From Sclerodactyla briareus (lineage: Eukaryota; Echinodermata; Holothuroidea; Dendrochirotida; Sclerodactylidae), in assembly GCA_026419785.1 (NCBI GenBank), contig JAODTK010005855.1, positions 434,001-498,000 on the forward strand: 64,000 nt of DNA, written 5' to 3'. The notes under the pieces are model-generated. The model made no database searches, was not told the origin of the DNA, and was given only the letters and a program-made list of their open reading frames with translations. The position numbers and the translations under genes are program-made. Numbering within the stretch: the first letter of the stretch is position 1; every line of letters starts with the position of its first letter. Positions 41,801-54,900 of this stretch are shown here, piece after piece.

Positions 41801-44800
41801 CTTTGCCATTTTTCCACCCAATGCCATAGGTAGTGGAGCTGCTGCCGACCTGTTGTCTGCTGTTGCACAGTTTGGTATCTATCACTGAAGAATTTGGACT
41901 CTAAAGACTCCCAAAGAGCAATGTTGTTCCTCTCACCACGGTGGACTGAAGAGGGTGACTTGTATTGCTTTGCACTGTTAGGATGCAGGATAGCTCAGAC
42001 AGATGTTTGATATGTTCTTAAAACAGTATTCTCAACAACTCCCATCTATCCACTACTGCGAATACTGGATTCCGATTGGCTACGATCACATGACCATCTA
42101 TTATCCTGCGATAACAGTCAGCTGGTCAGAGTAGCTCAACGATGAAATAGTTACTTGTTTTGCTGCAGCTTGCCGGAATGACTTTTCAATCAAGCAACAT
42201 AGGAACGTGCCAGTTTGAATCTTGCATAAACGATCCAGACCAGATGCATAAAACAATCAGAATTGGTTTATTCAGTTCTACGCATTAGCAAGCATGCACA
42301 ATGAGGTGTTATGATGTATCATTTATTACTTCTGGGAAAAATACTTGGAAGTTTGCCTTATTGCTTACTGGATGTTCACTGATATCTTGCAAAAACCTGG
42401 CAAATGATGTATACATCTCCCAGACATGAAAATTCAGGGAGATCAAGAAAAAATCAGGGTAAACTGATTTGATTTGAACAATGGTTAAAAAAAAGTTCTT
42501 CTTGAGCATTTGAATTCATAATACCTGTAAAAAAAAATGTGTTCTCAATGAACTGCTGGGCAGCCTGCAAAATGGATATGGCCTTTTCACTGTTTGTCTC
42601 CCCCCCCCCCCCCCCCCAATGGGCAGGCTGTTTGTCTCTCACCCCCAATGGGCTGAACCTGCTCTCACTCTGCTGGTAGAGAACATCTTTATGAATACAT
42701 GTTTGTTATCACTGGTTGCTACAATCTTTAATGTTATTCTCTGTTTCAGCGGCTTAATCGATACTGTATCCCGCCCAAGACTGTCCTTCAGACCATAATT
42801 GATCAAGGACCAGTGCATCATGGGATGCCCCACAGGTTACCGATGATCCAATGGACCCGGAAGTTGTCAGCATGCCGGAACCATGTCCCAAAGGTAAGTA
42901 AATGCTTGTGTGAAAATTCCAAGTAGCCCCTATGAACTTGATCCTAAGTCTTCATATGTCTCCCCCCCAAAAAAAGGAAGTAACCCCCCCAGTCTGCAGT
43001 ACATCCAGCTGCCTCTAAAGACAGACTTTGAATAGCCCCCCCTCCTTATGCTTCAGCGAGGAGGGGGGGGGGAAGCGATTGTGGTCTCTTGTCTGAACTG
43101 GAATGAGCTTTTTTGTAAGTCACTTGTACCCGTCCATAATTTGTTATAGAAATGATCGGAGGAGCATTTACTGAAATCATGCTGATTTTCTGCCAGGATA
43201 TTTTGTTTTGCTAAGTGACGCATTAGGTTGCTGTCAATTACATGTTTTGCAGCATTTTGCTTGAATGACTTATAAATCAACCAATGTTAAATGTATAGGC
43301 TCGTTTGGAGCCACGCATACACGATCAACCCAGACCAGTACGTGATCAAAAGAATTGGTTTTCCACTGTCCTATTCTTCGCCAGTCACCTATGTGTTGGA
43401 TGCTAGTGGTGCCTTGACAAAGCACACATTTGCTATTACCATGCATTGCCAGTTGTCTTGCCTGAAAAAAGTTCAGGAAGAGTTTTAGCAATCACATGGT
43501 ATGTATGTGTGTCTGTGCATCTGCCACACTTTCTTGTTAGCAGGATTTCACTGAATTGGTAAGACCGATTTTGATGAAATTTTCGCACCCAGGTCATCTG
43601 TTATGCAAGTCTGTCGCTCTCTCACCCGGCCTGCCAACCTGGATGCCTCATCAATGGATACAGACACACAGGTATATGTAAATGATCATGATGAAACCCT
43701 AATTTGCTTTATTTGCTCTGATTTCAACAGAGTGTATGGGGAGGACATAGAGGTCCCTAACGGATCTGGAGACCATGGAAGGCTGCACCAAGATAACAGG
43801 AACACTGACCATCACTCTACAAGGAGGGGGTGAGTATCCTCTTCCATGGCTACTTTTCTAGTTCTCCTAAACTATGACTCTGGGGTGCTAAAGATAGCGA
43901 TGTGTCCCACTACCAAAGAAACTATGCAATAATAACTTACTGAAACAGAGCGCTTCTGAATAGTGGTACTGAAGAGCTGGTCACCTCTGGGCTAGAAGAA
44001 TATGCCAAATTTTGGAGTTACATTAGGCTAGGACAAATTTAGTTATATTAAAAGGTGGGTACGGTACATTGCTAATGAATAAGCTAGTTCGGAGATAGAA
44101 CCAGGGCATTATGCAATTTATCCCGACCAGGAAAACTTCGTCAACCGGAAGACTCCGCCAATAGGGTTTACTGTGGGACTCTCATTCTCAGTTGAATTAA
44201 ACAGTAAAACAGTTACAATGACTCTGTTAAAACTGTCTGAATTAGACAAATAATCACGAAAAACTATTTAATAATTACCATGCACACTATTTATGTACCA
44301 GGAAACATAAGGCTGCCCCAAAAATAAACAGCAATTATTAAAATACCTACAAAAAGGACTGATCGAAAGCTGACCAATCACTGCCGACATGGGACTAATC
44401 AGCGTCGAGTAGTACGCCCATGCACTAACAGTAAGAGGAATATTCCACTATACTGCGGGGTACTACGAGAAGCCAGAAATCAGGACATACCACGTGTGCA
44501 CTGCAAGTGAAAAAAGCATGTGGATTTCTTGGAATTTATGACTAAATTGGCACATGGTACATCACAGGAATCTAATATACAACGTGTTCTCGCCATGTGG
44601 AGCTGAATTTGAGAATTCTTTGTTGACAAACGAGGGAGTAACAAAATAAAGTTTCTCACAGATCACTGCCGCCTTATTGAATATAATTGTCCCGAGAGCC
44701 AGTGAGGAAGACAGTGACGCATGTGCAGGAGCTATCTCCGAACTAGCTTATACCCTAACAAAGGAAGGAACATGAGAAAAAGTATACATTTTGTTGAAGA

Positions 44801-47800
44801 GCAACTCGCAATTCTTCTGATTATCCATCACGATGGACTGGTATCCCTGGGGAAGGGGAAGGGGGGGCGGAGAACATATCCCTCCCAAATAACCACTGAT
44901 TTGACTGATTTTTCACCACAGTAACGTCTTGTGAATGTTTTCATTGCCCCAGTATTTGAAATAAATTTCTGCTCTCGCTGGGAGCTACGTTTGATCGTTC
45001 TTGACTCCCGTCCACATCTGCCTAATATAAGGCTTGACAGGACACTGTTCACTGTATGTAGAAGACTAGACTTAGGTTTGCTCCACCCTCCCATGTTATG
45101 TCAATAGGGTGAAGAGTGTCCTTAAACTGCAGTATACATAAATGTTATTCCCATAGGGAAGCTATTTCTCAGACATGCTGGGGTTTATTGAGTAGCATTT
45201 GTCAAATCGCCCGTTTGGATCACATCCATCACTGACTGACTGAAGGTCCATGCAGGACTGCAGTACTTATGTGTATGCAATGGTTGATGTGTACGGAGAT
45301 TTGGGGGCAGTGTGCCATGGGAGGTAAATCATAATATTCATAATGTTGATGATATTGTCCTGAAGGTGAGAACAAAAGCTGATACAGAGGCAGTGGTGTA
45401 GGGAGACTTGTCTGGGGTGGAGGGGGGGGGGGGGGTTCGAGGTTTGAGCTATAGGGCCAGTGCTCTCATGCCTCCTGACTGGCTGGCCTAAAAAAGGAAT
45501 TAATGGGTCAGAAAAAGTATATTATCTACAGTCAAACTTTCGAAAATAATTATCCTGTCCTAGTGTGTGTGTGTGGGTGGGTGGGGGGGGGGGGGGGTGA
45601 CATTACAGTCCAATAGGGTCAGAACTTCACCATGAATTGACCAATGGAGGTGGAGCATTCTGTCAGATTGCACTGGATATCGAAATACTCAGCAGGGGTA
45701 CAGTTTATGGAGCGTGCAACGATCTGTGCTTGTGCTCGATCAGCCTCTGTGCCGGTTTGGGCTGGCTAACATGAAACTTTGAAGACGTCCTGTTTGAATG
45801 TGGCAGAGCTCTATACGATATGGGAAAAAATAAGCAAGATGATTTTGCTGAGTGTGTCATCACTGATAGATACACAAAAGGAACAAAAGGGTCCACCCCT
45901 AGGCTTTTGTATGACATGCAGCAAATTTTTTAATCCTCAATACAACCAATTGTCTGGCACTGCGTTTAATCATGTGGATTATTCAGAATTGATTCCATGC
46001 TAGGTAGGGTGGCTGACCATTTATCCAGCTTTTCGTTAGATAATAGAGTTTCCAGGTTCCCTGTCCTCCGCCCTGGCTTATTCACACTATGTCAGATGTT
46101 ATTAGTCCTGCCTTTATAGGGATCCTCTAATATAAAACCTTCCTAACAGAATATGGCCTGCAGGTCATGGACACTTCATTCAGTCCCCCCCTCCCTGGGC
46201 CCCGATATGCGGGGAGGGGGGTTCATGATTGACTGTGAGCTCAGGTAACTGAACTTTCTGTCTCCACCATCCGATCTACAACACAATCAATCTACATCAA
46301 TTCTCCAACCTAAATAAAATGCCTGTGATATCTGTACCTTCGCAAATACTCGGGTGCAAAATTACCAGCCAAATTTGTTTGTCAGTTGGCCCATGTTGGT
46401 CTTGTGTATAGCACCAGTTAACAGTGTTAAGGAATACTACTATGATAATACCACCCCATAGGGAGTAGGGTTGAGCTGAGAGCCCACCATGTATCATCCT
46501 CTCATTCTGATGCATTAACCCCCCCCCCCAAAAAAAAAAAAACCCTCCCTAATCCTGCCGTCTTGAGCCATATGTCTAACACCCACCACCATCCCCCTCC
46601 TCTACCCGATGATAGCCAGTTGATGGTCCTATCCATACCCGTTTTTTTTCACTAACTGGATCCATGGTGTGGGGTTCTGTTGTATCCATGTTTCGTTAGT
46701 CATTTGAAGTTGGATGGAGTCTGGTTATTTTCCTGGCTTTCATGGTCCTATATTACTAATGCTGCCACTCTAAAATCCTTGATTCGATTATAATGTGTAA
46801 TTTTCCTGCTCTCCTCTCTGAGCCCTTGAGTCCCCCTATTGAAGGAAAATAATTGTGTTATGCCTACTGGGGTTTATTGACTGACTTATCAAGAAGTCAT
46901 AACCGCCAAGTCTGGAAATGCCATTTCCATGTTGCCACTTCATAAATGATGTATGCATTATTGACCTTCTTTCTCTCTCCAGTCCCATTCACAGACTGGG
47001 AGAAATGAAATGTTGTTACTCTTCCTAATATCATGCTGTGACATTATACCTGAAATGTTGATCTAATTTGCCCTTGTACGAAAACTGGTGCTGAGGCACT
47101 CTGGCACTGCGTTGCCACCCCGACATCTCCGATAATGTGATGACTTTGGACAGCTGCATCCGATATTAATAGGTGTTGATGGGGCTCTGAGAGATCCATA
47201 GCAACGGGTCCTCCTGGGGCCTTGGCTCATGTGGAAGGTTTTAATAGCTAAACACTGCAGTGGATTGGGGGCTGTATATGACACTGTTTGTGGCGATTAC
47301 AGCTTTATAGGCAGGACTCTCCGATGTGTCCCTGGTGGAGCTGTTTATTTTGAGAGGGGAGTCCTCCCTTCCCCCTGCCATCGGAGAGAGCTGCCCTTAC
47401 ACAGCTGGTTCCTATGAGAGGCAGTACTTGATGGATGATCCTCCATGAATCTGTTTTCCTTGGTTAAAATCTAATTACATTATCTGCTGGGGCTAATTCA
47501 CCAGATAGTGGGCTCCCCTGAGCTCATGTGGCTGTGCTTGGCTGGTAGGCTTGTCATTCACAGAGAGAGAGGGTTAACTAGGACTCTTCGGACCTACTTT
47601 CTCCCCCGCATCTATTCATGGAGTTAATCTGCTGCAAGTACCAAGCACGGTCGTGAGCAGCAGCAGTGCTGTGAGGAAATTTTAGGATAGCCAGGGTCAA
47701 GTTACCGCAAGATATTCTCAAAATGTAATTTTGAGGGCAACAAAGGTTTAACTTTGTCAACAAGTTCATGATGGGTAAAATTTGAGGTGAATATTTCCAT

Positions 47801-50800
47801 CAGTGGAACATGGTTCCTGATACTCTTGTTTTTGTTAGGTTGAACAGGACTTAAAAGAAAATTGTTCCCATTGATGTTTGCATGTTTAAAGGACAACTGC
47901 AGGATGATTTGAACAGATGCTAATTTAATAGCTGGATAAAACTGAATGCGTCAGTCCAAACCGGAATTCATAGGACTTTCCGTTACGGAGTTACAGTCAT
48001 TTGAAGTTTGTGTATTGTGAAGCATGTTGTATTGTGCAAGTCAAAATGTCATCCCATTCATTGCAATAATAGTAATGTGTCATACTTGCACAACCCTGCG
48101 AACATTCTTTCTTTTCTATTGAAATTCAAACATTAATTTCACTTCGAAAAGCATTTAGTCTATGGGCGAGGATTGCTTTAGTGGGCTGGTAGTTTTGATG
48201 GTTTTTTCTGTGAGAGAAAGACAAACAGAACTTCTGCGAAATGTGGTCTTATTCAACAAATGAACCATCAATACATAAATGATTTCCTGTGTTGTCCATG
48301 TGTGATGTCATGCATTTTGCGCAAGTTGGATTCTCCCCAATTTCTCTGCTTAATTGCTCAAACTTTGAACGCCAATAACTCCATGTGGAACATCGTATTG
48401 AAATGGGGTTTGGACCTACATATACAGTTTTCCATTCTCCACAATATAACCGCTGGTGTATCCAAGCCTGCAGTTGCCCTTTAATGAGCATTACTCGGCT
48501 GAATCCTTCATGCAAACTGAATATGTTTTACAACGAGATGAGTGCATGGTGATTTCTGGATAGCCTTGAAGGTCATTGTTCCATCATTCCATGCAAATTG
48601 GCAGTAGTTAATGCTGTGCTTGTGTACTCCAACGTCAGGTGGACGATGTGGTGAAGCGCCTCGCTCCTGGGCGCAATTGAAAAGCTGATTGTGGGATTCA
48701 TAACACTTGGTATCTATATTAGTCTGGAGGAGGTGAAGGGAGGTACATCGTAGATGTTCACATATACAACACACACTCACATACACACTGTCATACATTT
48801 GCATTCCTGAATACAATACTTACCCACTGGAAAGGAGGCCTGTGAGCACTGCTGGGGTGAACTGGAAGGGTAGAAATTGTGTGTCAAACAGCTGGAAAAG
48901 ATGCAGAATAGTACAACGCCACAGTTGTGTTGAGAGATAGGGAAAAGGAAAGGGGGGGAAAAAATTCTTTGCTAAAAAATAAATGGACCCCAACACCAAA
49001 AAATTGACTATTTGTTGTCATGTCATGAAAAAATTCCACTGTCCTCCTTGGACACTTGCTGCCAGATGATGTTGTCTATTACTTGAAACACATGAGAAGT
49101 CATCCTAGAAGTTGAGTCATCATTCTAGCCCCATTGGACATACTGTGGTCTCTGCAGGGCCAATCCCTCACCTACCTGTCACTCATGTCTTATAATGTCC
49201 AGTAGGTTTGAATGCCCACTATGAGCATAGCTTACGTTCCCCTCAGCGGCCGTTGACATGTCATTGCTGTTGTTACTTACTGGGTGGCTTCGGCCCAGCT
49301 GTAGTTGTAACACCTTCACATGCAGGGCAATATCTTCTTTTATGAATACAACATCCCATATTTAATGGTCCCAGCCTCTCGTTTGACTGTTTTCTGCTCC
49401 CTCGGAGGTATGCTCTACTTTAGGATTGGCTCTGGCCTGTGTGTATCAATAACATCTGGTCGAGTTAGACCATCTCCTGTCATTCCATGAATCTTTGCAA
49501 GCTCTCTGGCCGAGTGATGTTTTAATGTGTGACTGCCTGGTGGGTTCAGACACCTATCCGTGTATCTACGGTGACGTCTTTACGACTCCCGCACGTCACG
49601 TAGCTGACCCACCCTCGACCCGACCGGTAACATTTCTGGGCTGCAGCCCTCTGACCCATCGATCAAAATTAGATCCACCGTTGTCACAGAGGAGATGGCC
49701 ACAATGACAATTTCCCGCCATGGAACGGAGCCCAGGGACCCCTGCACCGGTCTCAACAAAAGGCTCATATCCCCGAAGCTGTGGAGTTTACAGCGGGAGA
49801 GCAGCAGGCCGCTAATTTCAGGAATGCGAGGGGACTATGGTTACACATTAAGACCTGTTACACAAATTGGGTGGGATTCGGTGGGACCAAAACAATTTTG
49901 ATACCTTTTGCGTCGTTCTCCCTCTCCCCCTAAATGATTCAGGGCTTGGGTAGCACAGGGAGGTGTGAATGGACAAACATGTTTGTGCCAGGGGTTTTTC
50001 CTCCCCCTCAGATGAATTATTCACTTTACCATCATGGATGCCTGTTTGCTCGTTTCCATGGAATAATTTCTGTGCTTGTCCAAAGGTAGACACCGCTTCT
50101 AGACGGCTACTGTGGGTGACATCCGCACTCATCTTGGCGTGAATATCCCCAATTCGTTGATTGAGCTGGATAATCAGATTTTGTGAAGTGAAAAAGAACT
50201 AACATGTGTAGGCGGGTAATCTGCCCACGTGTATATCCCCGCTTTTGAGCAATAATTGGGAAGAAGTATCTAACACCCCATGAACACCCCCCCCCTTTTG
50301 GTCAGAGCCAAGATAAACTTCATCCTCCAAGTTTTGTTGTGATTCATGGGAGGTATAGGCACATGAATTATGAAAAATTGACCCACGTTGGCTTTGGAAT
50401 ACTTCTAACTTCGGTGAGTACGAATGTAGCCCCCCATCCACCGTTCATTCAAATCTGATAAGTTTGGAAAATCGCATAAATTCCGCAAATTTGACCTCCG
50501 ATGACCTTGAAGTGACCTCCAAATTTTTTCGGGATCAACTAAATTCCCTACCCACCAGGTTTCGTTCAAATCTGACAAAATTTTGAAAATCGCAAAAATT
50601 TTGCAAATTTGACCTTCGATGACATTGAAATGACCTCCATATTTTACGGGATCAACTATAGTCCCTACCCACCAAGTTTCGTTCAAATCCGACTAACTTG
50701 AAAATTTTGCATAAATTATGCAAATTAGCAGCCCCAGCATTGCAGCGATGCCCACATTCGAACTCGTCCAAGATTTCACTAGGGCGGACATGTTACCAAG

Positions 50801-51873
50801 TTTCAGATCAATCGGATAAAGTGTTAAGAGTTATTGCGCTAACGCCTAAAGTTTCGGGAGGCGGCGGCGGAGCCTGGGACGGCGGTGGCGGCTACACACC
50901 AAAACCATAATATCCCCGGACACTTCCTGTGTCGCGGGGATATAATTATTCACTTTTATGCAGTAATTATTTATTTACAGTAAGTGTAGGTAGGTAAAGC
51001 CGTAACCCTTAAGGTTGAATTTAGCATATGTTATCTTGACCTATGTTGTGCTGCTGAAGCAATTCAAGGTACTTGTCAAAATTTATACACAGCCCCGAGA
51101 CATTGAAGATGAAGAACTGTCATATTCTCTGGTATCTCAAGGGTTGTACTATCTACAAGCAGTTCTGTTGTGTATTTCTATGATAGCCTCTTTATGAAGT
51201 GCTGCTTTTCAGGATTGTTCCAAAAACATTATTCCACCTCGTTGACACTGCAAAGCTCCCATGTACCCGTCCGTGATTTATGAATATTCATGATTACTGT
51301 ACAACTGTGGTGTTATAGTGTTTATATCATGACCAATCACATGCTAGTTTCATGAAGATATACATATATATAATGAGAGATCACACCCCAATCACTATTC
51401 TAACTCCAGCCACTCCATTCACCAAAGGGTTCTGGTATGTTCTTATTATGGGCAGACACTCAAATTAATTGAACTTTCTCTCTGACTGACATCATGTTTC
51501 ACTGTCCCAACAGTTGCATTGATTATTTTGAACAGTTCCGGTAATATCTGTACGCATCAATTCAGCACACTACAAGAACTGAGTATTAGTCAAAGTGGTA
51601 AAATAGGCCCATAAGAATAAATTAACTGAGGTGTTGAACTATACCATTTCTGTTTCCACTATTCCTTCACTCTTCATTTATCACCAGAGACCTAAACATC
51701 GAGGATCATAATTTTTTTTCGTTTGGACGATTTTGTCCTCACGCGGTGCTTCAACCCAAATCCTATTCGGATCATATCAGCTAAGTCAGTAGAGTTTCAG
51801 ACTGTTGATCGAAGATTGAGAGTTTGGATCCCAAGAAACGATAAGGCCTTTCGTGGTGTCTGTGGGCAAGTCG

Positions 51874-51963
<90 letters not shown>

Positions 51964-54900
51964 ATACCACCACATGCTTTTCTGCCCTGGGGTGCAAATG
52001 GGGGACCTGTGGGACTGAGTACGACCGTCGTTGTATCAGCTGCTGCCACATACACTCTTGGATTGTCAGAGTGCGTACAGTTCCTATGATCAGGGGTAAT
52101 ACCTGTAAGGCGCTTTGAGCTCTAAGGTGGAAAGGCGCTGTATAGGTACCCACAGAATGATATAATAGTGGATTCTCTGCCTATGAACCAATGATGAATG
52201 GATATGAGTGAGGCTGTCTCAGCTACACATGTTCGCATGAAGCTGCAGAAGATTGCAAGTCAAGATCAAGACTGATGATTATCGTATATTAGATCTTCCA
52301 TCCAACTTCATGCTGCTCTTCTCCCAGATGAGATGATAGCACGACCTCGCACTTTCATCCCTATACTCTTTCTATATTCTGTGAAGAGGCTTGTAAAGAA
52401 GTTGGAGTCGTATCTGGGGCTGATCGAGGAGATCACCGGGTCACTGGCCATCATCCGATCATTCTCCCTGGTCTCGCTCTCCTTCCTCAGAAGTTTGAAG
52501 GTGATCCATGGCATGGAGCTTGAGAAGAGGTGAGTAGAATGGTGACTTGGTTTGTTGAACCCCATCCCCTCCTTCCCCCACCCTGTGGTGATGGAGGTCC
52601 CTGGTTCGAACCTTGGTGGCAACATCTGATAAAAAAGTTCTACCATGCTTCCATCCTGTGAGGGGGAAGGGGCTGTATGTGATAAACTCAGTCCATAGCA
52701 TGGGGAAGTTAATACCAGTCCTGAAAGCAGAGATACGACACGCCTGCCTTGTTAGGCTCTGGACACCAATCGAGAAGCAAGGCGAGATTGCCAGTGTCTA
52801 CCCCCTCCTATGCTATGCAGGACTACAGCGTTTCATCTCAAACCAGTTTGTCATAACCTGGGAGGCTGGTGGCATTAAACTCTAATCCTTTTGAGTCCAA
52901 GGAAACACTTGTCAGTATTGTGCCATTGAAACTATGACACCTACCCTTCTGTCCATAAGCGAGAAACCCTTATCTCTACTCTGTTCCTTGTTGGGGAGGT
53001 GTCGGGTGCTCTCATCATCAGTGGAGGGGAGGGGGATTGGGGGGGGGTCAAACCAGCATACCCCCACCCTGAAAGGTGTTGTGAGCACCATGGCTGCCGG
53101 GTAAACCAGAAGGCTGAAAGAACCTGGTTGATCACTGTATGGCAATACGTGATTGACTGGAGATGCGAAGCCACCTCTTAACCTCGACGCCCAGCTGCAA
53201 AGCCTTTGTCTAACTGTCATTTTCTTGCAGCGAATACTCGGTATTCATTCTTGACAACCAAAACCTGCAGGACCTCTTCCCGACGCGGCAGGACAGCTTC
53301 AACATCTCTCGGGGGAAGATATTCGTCCATTCCAACCCCAAGCTCTGCCATGACAAGATTGAGAATTTCACACGAATGGCTGGGTTGCCCACCAACGAGT
53401 CCGCACTTAGCACAGGAACCAATGGCAATATGATCGCCTGTAAGTGTACACCCAGGCTAGTTGGGGTTGGATCGTGCATGCCTTTTGGAAATTTCAAAAG
53501 TGATTTGTTTGTAGTAATATTCTAGTAATATCGAAAAGTGAAATTCCATCCAGGGTGTCAGGAATTGCAATGGCAGAAGAATTCCCCCCCCCCGCAGCAA
53601 AAAAACAGAACAGACCAACAGCAATAACAGGAAAGATGGATCGGTATGTGTCTTCCACAGACTGAATTGGAATCTCTAATATTTTCTCCCTTTGAGGTTC
53701 GAAACCAATTCAATGATTGCAAAGAAATTGGTACGGATATCTCAAAAGTAATTGTTCTGTCTTACACACTGGGTGAAGATGGTTCTCTTTTCCTAAATAT
53801 ATCCCTCTAAACCCCAACCAACTCAGCTATGATGATGGCAAGGAGTCAAGGAGGCAATTATCCCTGCCCCAATTGATTTAGTCGGTTTGTTCAGCTCTGC
53901 CAGATTATCAACAGCGTGTCCCGAGATGCTGGCTGAGGCCCGTCGGCGAGCAGTGCTGTTTACGAGCCGCTACTGGAATCGGTAAACATCCACTTAATGA
54001 CACTGACGTCAGCCGTCGCCGTCAGGTGTATTTTGACAGAACGCTCTTCTGCATAGGGGAGATTAGAAGAGTACACAGTTATTTAATTCTGCAGATGCCA
54101 ATTTTCATTTCGCACGACCTGGGGCCGGCCTGTCCAGGAGTCGTTTAGCCATTGTACGTGCTAAGGATGTGTTTGGGCAGATGATTAGCATGTTGAAATT
54201 TTTCAATCAATTGCACATAGCAGTTGAAGATACTCTGTCACTCAAAACCTTTTGTTTTTGTAGCAAAATTGAGTGAAATGCTGTCACAATATCACGCGGT
54301 ACAATCATACCCGAGTGAGGTGCGCAGGCTAGCGGTCAGAGAACTCGTTTGTGTGATCTCTCTAGTGTAACAATATTTCATGGTGTACTTGCCTAGCTCA
54401 GTTTCAAACTCATACAAGGCCTGAAAAGAGTGCAGACCTGGATGTGCCACATTTATTCAGCTGCGAATACTCTACCAGGTACACTGAATAAGGCTATGCC
54501 CTTTGGCGATCTCATAGTAATATAGTTTAATAGTGGAGGTAGGGGTACTCACGTGCAGACGGCAAGCGTGTCTAGTCTCTTGTGCTAAATACACGGTGAG
54601 AAGCAACCGGTTTGACCTGACCGGGATTCAAACCCTGATGTTGCCGAATAGTAAGAAGTCCACCAACCGTGCTCATCACTCGGTATCTGCCACAACTCTC
54701 AGCTCTGAAAAATTTCATATAACTATTGTGTAAGAAGAAATTTCATACATTTATATGTGAATACCAAAATGCAATCCCTTGGATTGACCCATATTTTTTC
54801 AATATACAAACTGCATGCACAGAGTGTCCCTCTCCCATTAGTGCCCCTCTCTCTGGAAAGGAAAACAAATTATCAAGTATGGATATCACAATGTGGAGGA

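Larger units (their letters stand above)
43830..52327 (+). other. InR: InR intron between exons D and E (8.5 kb)
   Basis: A GT-AG intron inside the L2 domain. It contains a foldback MITE (47886-48484), a HINE-like element (50200-50945) and a SINE with an 86-base C run (51755-52170). Between 43830 and 47885 I see G runs at about 45422-45435 and 45580-45597, and nothing coding. The block 49500-49830 is richer in CpG than its surroundings and has overlapping open frames on both strands, but no protein family I recognise. Confidence 0.75.

Noticed and set aside
51723..52153. Polyproline and polyglycine open frames on both strands
   Set aside because: They exist only because a C86 run is open in every frame.
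52600..52625. tRNA B-box-like CTGGTTCGAACCTTGG
   Set aside because: No A box at the proper distance and no cloverleaf could be drawn; probably a SINE remnant or chance.
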